Of a DNA stretch of 11,753 nt, positions 6,756 to 11,753 are shown one piece after another. The stretch is from Solirubrobacterales bacterium (GTDB taxonomy: Bacteria; Actinomycetota; Thermoleophilia; Solirubrobacterales; Solirubrobacteraceae), in assembly GCA_003134675.1 (NCBI GenBank), contig PLBZ01000050.1, forward strand, positions 440 through 12,192. The letters are read 5' to 3'. Below the pieces are notes generated by a model. The model was not told the origin of the DNA. It ran no database searches and saw nothing but the letters and a program-made list of their open reading frames with translations. A program made the translations under genes and the position numbers. Every line of letters starts with the position of its first letter. Position 1 is the first letter of the stretch.

Positions 6756-7318
6756 CGCTCTCCGGCTCGCTGGTCGCTCGGATTGCGGTGCTCGTGGTGG
6801 TGGTCGTGTTCTTCCAGATCGGAGTGGTCTCGGAGGTCCCGGTACTCGGCGTCGCCGTCGATCTGTCGCCGCTCGTGGTGGCATTCGTCGGGCTGCTGTG
6901 CGGCTCTACGCTGGGCGCCGCGACCGGTTTCGCGGTCGGCCTGCTCGTCGATCTGGCGCTGGTGCAGACGCTGGGGGTCGCCTCGCTGATCTTCACGCTT
7001 GTCGGCTACTGGTGCGGGCGTTTGCGCGAGTTGCGAGACCCCCAGGCGACGCTGACGCCTCTGCTGGTGGGCGCCGCCGCCTCCGCCGCCGCGACGGTGG
7101 GGTACTCGCTGATGGAGTTCCTGCTCGGAGTGGACGCCCCGGTCAGCCTGGAGCTGCTGCGCCAGATCGTGCTGGGAGTGGTGGTGAACACGGTAGTCGC
7201 GCTGCCGATGTGGGCGATCGTGCGCCGCACCCTCGAGCCGGACCTACCCGACGATCCTCGCCGTCGCCGCCGCCGCGCTTATACCACCGGTGGTTTGAGC
7301 CCTCTCTCACGAGCATGA
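6752..7318 (+). CDS. mreD: Rod shape-determining membrane protein MreD
   Basis: MreD is a polytopic partner of MreC in the elongasome. The 188-aa product is very hydrophobic, with about six membrane segments (roughly residues 9-25, 35-52, 54-72, 74-87, 101-124, 136-157). It contains the family-like GFAVGLLVDLALVQTLGV stretch in the third segment. The C-terminus is cytoplasmic-looking and very basic (DDPRRRRRRAY). Identity rests on hydropathy, this motif and its place between mreC and mrdA, because the family is weakly conserved. Its start overlaps the mreC stop and its stop overlaps the mrdA start, each by ATGA. Confidence 0.93.
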   Translation: MTLSGSLVARIAVLVVVVVFFQIGVVSEVPVLGVAVDLSPLVVAFVGLLCGSTLGAATGFAVGLLVDLALVQTLGVASLIFTLVGYWCGRLRELRDPQATLTPLLVGAAASAAATVGYSLMEFLLGVDAPVSLELLRQIVLGVVVNTVVALPMWAIVRRTLEPDLPDDPRRRRRRAYTTGGLSPLSRA

Positions 7319-9348
7319 GCACCCCGCTCGAACGCGTCCAGCCGAGCGATCCGCGGACGACACCTGTTTCCCCGCAGCTGGCGCTGCGGGTGGCGGTTCT
7401 GGGTGGCATCGCGATGGTGATGTTCGCGATCATCTTCTTCCGTCTGTGGTTCCTACAGGTGCTCTCCGGCGAACAGTATGTGCAGCAGGCCAATGCCAAC
7501 GATGTGCGCCCCCTGCCGATCCCGGCGCCGCGCGGACAGATCTTCGATCGCACAGGCCAGCCGATCGTGAGCAGCCGCACGACCAACGCCGTGCAGATCG
7601 TGCCCTCCGCGTTGCCCCCTGCAGGCGCGCCGCGCCTGGCCGTGTACCGGCGGCTGGGGGCGCTGCTGGGGATGCGCGCCGGCCACATCGAGGAATTGGT
7701 GATCGCGGGTCGCAACGCCGTGAAATACGCGCCGGTGACGATCAAGACCGATGCCGGGCCGGGTGTGCTGACGGTGCTCGCGGAGCGTCAGAACGAATTC
7801 CCCGGAGTCGTTCAGGAACCCGTATCGATCCGGGCCTACCCCTTCGGGGAGATGGCGGCGCAGGTGCTCGGATACGTGGGCCAGGTCTCCAAAGGAGAGC
7901 TGAAGAAGCGGGCCTTCCAGGGCGTCAAGCAGGGGACCGTGGTCGGGCAGGAAGGCCTGGAGTACTACTACGACCGCTACCTGCGCGGGCGGCAGGGGGT
8001 CCGGCGCGTGGAGGTCAACGCAGCGGGCTACCCTACGCCGAGCAGTCTCAAAGCGATCCAACCACTGGCCGGGCACAGCCTCAGGGTGACGCTCGATCTC
8101 GGGCTGCAGCGCGAGGGGGAAAGAGCACTCTTGGAAGGGATCGAACGCGCCAGGGCTGGTGGTAAACCGGCTACGGCTGGTGCGTTCACTGCGATCGATC
8201 CCAGCAACGGCGAAGTGCTGGCGATGGGCTCTTATCCGACTTTCAACCCGAACAAGTTCGCCAAACCGCTGACCCAGGCGGAATACAACGCGCTCAAGGG
8301 CGCCACCTCGAGCAGCGGCGAAGAAGCTCCCGCGCCGTTGACCAACCGGGCCGCAAATGGAACCTATCCGACCGGCTCGACATTCAAGCCGATCACCGCG
8401 ATGGGCGCGCTCGAAGGAGGGGTCATCAATCCGGGCGAGGCGCTGGGAGCGGGCCAGTGCATCCATGTCTCGACCCAGCAGTTCTGCAACTCCGGCCACG
8501 CCGAATACGGGGCGCTGGACCTCGTCAACGCGCTGCGGGTCTCCTCCGACACCTACTTCTTCGAAACTGGCGAGCTTGCGAACAGCCACGGCAACGTGAT
8601 CCAGGAAACGGCGCGCAAGCTAGGAATCGGCGAGCAGACGGGCATCGACCTGCCGAGTGAGATCACGGGCATCGTCCCCGATCGACGCTGGCGTGAACAC
8701 GAGAACCAGCTACAGCGGGAATGTGAACACAAGCAGCACAGCAAGCCGTGCGGCATCGTCGCCGAAATACGCCCGTGGAGCGTCGGCGACAACATGCATC
8801 TCGCCGTCGGGCAGGGCGATCTGATCACCTCGCCGCTGCAGATGGCGGTCGCGTACTCCACGCTGGCCAACGCGTACATGCACAACGGCTATGGCACGGT
8901 CGTTACGCCGCATCTGGGGATGGAGATCGACGAAGCAAAGGGAGGGCTGGTACAGAGCCTGAGCTTCCCGCCAGTGCGCCACGTGCACCTGAACTACTCC
9001 GACTTGAGCCTGGTGATGGAAGGCATCCACGACGCCGCCAGCCAGCCGGGGGGCACCTCCTTTGAAGTGTGGTCCGGGTGGGACCAGGCGCAGCATCCCG
9101 TGTACGGCAAGACGGGTACCGCCCAGCACGGCACCCTGAACAGCGGCTTTACCGAAGACCAGTCCTGGTACATGTGCTACGTGGGCGACCGATCGCAGAT
9201 CGGCCAGCAGCGGCCGATCGTAATCGCGGTGACCGTCGAGAAGGGCGGTTTCGGCGCCGAAACGGCCGCTCCGATCGCCAGGCTGATGGCTTCCCAGTGG
9301 TTCGGCAAGCCGAAGCGCTTCGTCGCCGGGAGCTCAAAAACTCTGTGA
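7315..9348 (+). CDS. mrdA: Penicillin-binding protein 2 (peptidoglycan D,D-transpeptidase)
   Basis: PBP2 cross-links lateral-wall peptidoglycan made by RodA. The 677-aa class B PBP has a cytoplasmic N-terminus, one membrane helix (about residues 23-46) and the pedestal domain starting at PRGQIFDRTG (72-81). The transpeptidase domain has SxxK as STFK (Ser355 nucleophile, Lys358), SxN-type SSD (410-412) and KTGT (599-602). Asp in the third place of the second motif is common in PBP2s. Two Cys/His clusters stand out: Cys382, His384, Cys391, His395, and Cys470, His472, His475, Cys479. The frame is open far upstream inside mreD, but the ATG at 7315 overlapping the mreD stop gives the right N-terminus. 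Its TGA overlaps the rodA GTG. In actinobacteria the close relative PbpA is the alternative name. Confidence 0.96.
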   Translation: MSTPLERVQPSDPRTTPVSPQLALRVAVLGGIAMVMFAIIFFRLWFLQVLSGEQYVQQANANDVRPLPIPAPRGQIFDRTGQPIVSSRTTNAVQIVPSALPPAGAPRLAVYRRLGALLGMRAGHIEELVIAGRNAVKYAPVTIKTDAGPGVLTVLAERQNEFPGVVQEPVSIRAYPFGEMAAQVLGYVGQVSKGELKKRAFQGVKQGTVVGQEGLEYYYDRYLRGRQGVRRVEVNAAGYPTPSSLKAIQPLAGHSLRVTLDLGLQREGERALLEGIERARAGGKPATAGAFTAIDPSNGEVLAMGSYPTFNPNKFAKPLTQAEYNALKGATSSSGEEAPAPLTNRAANGTYPTGSTFKPITAMGALEGGVINPGEALGAGQCIHVSTQQFCNSGHAEYGALDLVNALRVSSDTYFFETGELANSHGNVIQETARKLGIGEQTGIDLPSEITGIVPDRRWREHENQLQRECEHKQHSKPCGIVAEIRPWSVGDNMHLAVGQGDLITSPLQMAVAYSTLANAYMHNGYGTVVTPHLGMEIDEAKGGLVQSLSFPPVRHVHLNYSDLSLVMEGIHDAASQPGGTSFEVWSGWDQAQHPVYGKTGTAQHGTLNSGFTEDQSWYMCYVGDRSQIGQQRPIVIAVTVEKGGFGAETAAPIARLMASQWFGKPKRFVAGSSKTL

Positions 9349-10538
9349 GCCCGCTCAGCCCGATCAAGCCCACGGAGGAGGCACCGGTCTCCCCGCCTCG
9401 CGTGCTGCAATGGCCGCTGGATCCCCTGTTGACACTCGCCGTGCTCGGCCTGGGGATCGCCTCGGTCGTGACGCTCGGCGCCGCCACGCGCGACCTCGTG
9501 CCAGGCCAGCCGCATTACTACGTGGATCGGCAGGCGATCTATCTCCTCGTCGGCGCTCTGTTCATGCTGACTCTCTCGCGCCTGGACTACGCGCGCCTAC
9601 GACAATGGAAAAACGGAATCTATGCGCTGCTGATGTTCACGATTCTGGCCGTGCTCGGACTGGGTCACACCGCGCGGGGCTCCCAGCGTGCGATCAGCCT
9701 GCCGTTCTTCTCCTTCCAGGCATCAGAGCTTGGCAAGGTGCTGCTGATCCTCGCGCTGTCGGCCTTCGTGGTCGACCGCGCGCGACGGTTGCGCGAGCGC
9801 GACACGACGGTGCGGGTGATGCTTGCGGCGCTGGTGCCGGCGATGTTCGTGATCGCCCAACCGGATCTCGGCTCGGGCATGGTGTATGTGATGGTCGGGC
9901 TGACGCTGCTGTTCGTGGCGGGCACATCATGGAAGCACCTCACCGGGCTGCTGGCGCTCGGTGTCATATCCCTGACGTTCGTGCTCGTCGCAGCCCCCGC
10001 GGCAGGCGTGCACGTGCTGAAGCCCTATCAGGTGGCACGGTTGACGGCCTTCCTGCACCCCACGACGAACGCCCAAAAGGAAGGCTACCAACAGGAGGAG
10101 TCGAAGATCGCGATCGGCGCCGGGCAGAAGACAGGGCGGGGCTCCAGTGCCAACCAGACCAAGCTCAACTTCGTGCCCGAGGACCACACCGACTTCATCT
10201 TCGCTGCGGTCGGCGAGCAGTACGGCTTTCTCGGCGCTGGATTGGTGCTGTGCCTGTACGCGCTGTTGATCTGGCGTGCGCTGCGCATTCTGGTGATGGC
10301 CAAGGACCTGTTCGGTTCGCTCGTGGCGGGGGGCGTAGCGGCTATGCTGATGTTTCAGGTATTCGTCAACGTGGGGATGACCATTGGGATCATGCCCATT
10401 ACCGGCGTTACGCTGCCGCTCATGAGCTATGGCGGCTCGTCGGTGATCACCACCCTGTTGGCGGTGGGCCTGCTGCAATCTATTTATGTCCAGGCGCGCG
10501 CCTCAGCGGCACTGAAGGGCCGCGTGCCGCTTTACTAG
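9345..10538 (+). CDS. rodA: Peptidoglycan glycosyltransferase RodA (SEDS family)
   Basis: RodA polymerises lipid II into glycan strands during elongation, working with PBP2. The 397-aa product has about ten hydrophobic segments and the SEDS signatures RGSQRAISL (111-119), FQASELGKVLLIL (124-136), AQPDLGSGMVY (171-181), SKIAIGAGQKTGRG (253-266), FVPEDHTDFIFAAVGE and MPITGVTLPLMSYGGSS. Asp283 in HTDF matches the catalytic aspartate shown for RodA homologues. RodA over FtsW is favoured by operon context beside mrdA. The frame is open upstream inside mrdA, but the GTG at 9345, overlapping the mrdA TGA as GTGA, gives a normal length; GGGAG at 9328-9332 is a distant ribosome binding site. Confidence 0.96.
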   Translation: MSPLSPIKPTEEAPVSPPRVLQWPLDPLLTLAVLGLGIASVVTLGAATRDLVPGQPHYYVDRQAIYLLVGALFMLTLSRLDYARLRQWKNGIYALLMFTILAVLGLGHTARGSQRAISLPFFSFQASELGKVLLILALSAFVVDRARRLRERDTTVRVMLAALVPAMFVIAQPDLGSGMVYVMVGLTLLFVAGTSWKHLTGLLALGVISLTFVLVAAPAAGVHVLKPYQVARLTAFLHPTTNAQKEGYQQEESKIAIGAGQKTGRGSSANQTKLNFVPEDHTDFIFAAVGEQYGFLGAGLVLCLYALLIWRALRILVMAKDLFGSLVAGGVAAMLMFQVFVNVGMTIGIMPITGVTLPLMSYGGSSVITTLLAVGLLQSIYVQARASAALKGRVPLY

Positions 10539-10656
10539 ACACCAATGTCCGCCAATTACTCCCGATCGCCAGCTGTGGATGCGCCGCAGAGGATTCTCCT
10601 CCGGCCTTCGCCCGCGCGGGACTCGGCCGGCATCGATACCGAAAGACTGGATCACA

Positions 10657-11753
10657 TTGAAAAAGCAAGTGCTTGTCAGCGTCGATCGCGCGGAGACGCG
10701 CGTGGCGCTCTTAGAGGCGACCGGAACGCCCGGCGCCTCACGTTCGGCCACCACCAGTTCCAGCAAGCGCCAGAGCGGCGCTCTGCAGGCCGGTTATCGG
10801 ATAGCTGAGCTCTACCTGGAGCGCCGCGGCGGGCGTTCGATCGTCGGCAACATCTACAAGGGTAAGGTCGACAACGTGCTGCCCGGCTTGGAGGCCGCGT
10901 TCGTCGACATCGGCCTGGAGAAGAACGGCTTCCTGCACGTCGATGAGATCGTGCTGCCCGGTGTGGAGGCCCCCAAGCGGGGACGGGGGAGCGGGAGCGG
11001 GCGCAAGATCTCAGACCTGCTCGCCCCCGGACAGGAGATCGTCGTTCAGGTGGTGAAGGACCCGCTGAAGACGAAGGGCGCGCGCCTGTCGATGGAGCTG
11101 ACGATCGCCGGACGCTACATGGTCTATGCCCCCACGGGGGAGGGTGTGGGCGTATCTCGCCGCTTGGAGGATCGCGAGCGTGAGCGCCTTCGCAAGCAGA
11201 CCTCCGGCCTGGATCTGGGCAGCGGCGGGGTGATCGTCCGCACCGCCGCGCACGGCGCCAAGCGCGAGGACTTCGAGCGCGAGTTGAAGTACCTGCACAA
11301 GCTGCACGAGGTGCTCGTCAAGCGTGTGGAGGACACGCAGGCGCCGGCAATGGTCTTCCAGGAGGCGGACCTGTCGGTGCGGGTGGTGCGCGACATCTTC
11401 TCCGCGCACTTCGAGCGCGCGATCGTGGACGACGAGCAGCAGTACCGGCGTCTGGTGTCTTTCTTTACGCGCACCGCCCCCGAGTTGGTCGAGCGCGTTG
11501 AGCTGTGGAAGCTCCCGGAGCCCCTGTTCGAGGCCTACGGCGTGGACAAGGCGATCGACGGCGTGCTGTCCCGACGCGTGGACCTGCCGAGTGGCGGCTA
11601 TCTGATCATCGATTACGCCGAGGCGCTCACGGTGATCGACGTCAACTCAGGGTCGTTCATCGGCCGCGGCAAGGGCGCGGCGCTGGAGGACACGATCACG
11701 AAGACCAATTTGGAGGCCGCCGAGGAGGTGGTCAACCAGCTGCGGCTGCGCGA
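10657..11753 (+). CDS. rng: Ribonuclease E/G family endoribonuclease (3' end outside the window)
   Basis: RNase E/G cleaves single-stranded RNA in mRNA decay and rRNA/tRNA maturation. The frame runs to the right edge (365 codons seen). Motifs: VLVSVDRAETRVALLE at the N-terminus, the S1 domain (IVGNIYKGKVDNVLPGLEAA, FVDIGLEKNGFLHVDEI), VVQVVKDPLKTKGARLS, the 5'-sensor block GGVIVRTAAHG (Arg195, Thr196), SGGYLIIDYAEALTVIDVNSG with catalytic Asp328, and DTITKTNLEAAEEVVNQLRLR. The second catalytic Asp and the zinc-link lie beyond the window. The TTG at 10657 is chosen because homologues begin just before this block; an in-frame ATG at 10579 would add 26 residues. About 25 Ser/Thr/Ala-rich residues (22-46) are inserted after the first strand. 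RNase E and G cannot be separated without the C-terminus. It begins 118 bases after rodA, a common rodA neighbour. Confidence 0.93.
   Translation, partial: MKKQVLVSVDRAETRVALLEATGTPGASRSATTSSSKRQSGALQAGYRIAELYLERRGGRSIVGNIYKGKVDNVLPGLEAAFVDIGLEKNGFLHVDEIVLPGVEAPKRGRGSGSGRKISDLLAPGQEIVVQVVKDPLKTKGARLSMELTIAGRYMVYAPTGEGVGVSRRLEDRERERLRKQTSGLDLGSGGVIVRTAAHGAKREDFERELKYLHKLHEVLVKRVEDTQAPAMVFQEADLSVRVVRDIFSAHFERAIVDDEQQYRRLVSFFTRTAPELVERVELWKLPEPLFEAYGVDKAIDGVLSRRVDLPSGGYLIIDYAEALTVIDVNSGSFIGRGKGAALEDTITKTNLEAAEEVVNQLRLR

Noticed and set aside
6898..7314. Upstream extension of mrdA
   Set aside because: The frame is open, but it overlaps mreD and translates to Arg/Gly-rich sequence; ATG 7315 at the ATGA overlap gives the normal PBP2 N-terminus.
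7453..8589. Minus-strand open frame of 378 codons
   Set aside because: It lies wholly antisense to mrdA, and no domain can be recognised.
9069..9344. Upstream extension of rodA
   Set aside because: It lies inside the PBP2 KTGT-containing region and has no membrane-protein character; GTG 9345 fits family length.
10586..10602. GAGGA-TTC-TCCTC mini hairpin in the rodA-RNase gap
   Set aside because: It has only 5 bp with no T-run or other context, so it is expected by chance.
9410..10660. Plus-strand open frame of 416 codons overlapping rodA
   Set aside because: It is an out-of-frame shadow rich in Arg/Ala/Gly, while the rodA frame carries all SEDS motifs.
10545..10808. 87-codon ORF after rodA
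   Set aside because: It overlaps the RNase E/G start in another frame, has no ribosome binding site, and its sequence is Arg-rich and unstructured.

Overview
The window is a gene-dense stretch of GC-rich bacterial chromosome. All supported genes lie on the + strand, and I see no RNA genes, mobile elements or CRISPR arrays. Gene content and order are clpX, two small genes, folC, two micro-ORFs, a membrane zinc-ribbon gene, ndk, maf, mreB-mreC-mreD-mrdA-rodA, then an RNase E/G gene. GC-rich codon use, GTG/TTG starts and TAnnnT -10-like boxes set close to start codons suggest a high-GC actinobacterium. My best guess is a deep-branching, rod-shaped lineage such as Thermoleophilia (Solirubrobacterales); this is inference from style and synteny, not from a database match.

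Left part (1-2801): the C-terminal two-thirds of ClpX runs in from the left edge. Then come two short uncharacterised genes: a very basic 96-aa protein with an internal repeat, behind a possible leaderless promoter, and an acidic helical 90-aa protein. folC (folylpolyglutamate/dihydrofolate synthase) follows, and its stop codon overlaps the start of a 38-aa single-helix membrane micro-protein.

Middle (2802-4528): a 27-aa ORF overlaps by ATGA the start of a two-helix membrane protein with a double zinc ribbon. Next are ndk (nucleoside diphosphate kinase) and maf (nucleotide pyrophosphatase), two nucleotide-pool genes. The homologous N-terminus of maf extends upstream of any ATG/GTG/TTG codon. 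The best-placed start is an ACG behind a good Shine-Dalgarno sequence.

Right part (4529-11753): a 136-base leader carries a -10-like box and a GC-only 10-bp hairpin ahead of mreB. mreB, mreC, mreD, mrdA (PBP2) and rodA form the classical elongasome operon, with mreC/mreD/mrdA/rodA joined by 4-base stop-start overlaps. MreB filaments, MreC/MreD, the RodA glycosyltransferase and the PBP2 transpeptidase together build lateral-wall peptidoglycan. PBP2 has two Cys/His clusters in its extracytoplasmic domain. The window ends inside an RNase E/G gene that has an unusual Ser/Thr-rich insertion near its N-terminus.

I found no clearly new multi-gene system. The most notable items are the maf start, the overlapping micro-ORFs between folC and the zinc-ribbon gene, the mreB leader hairpin, the PBP2 Cys/His loop and the RNase insertion.
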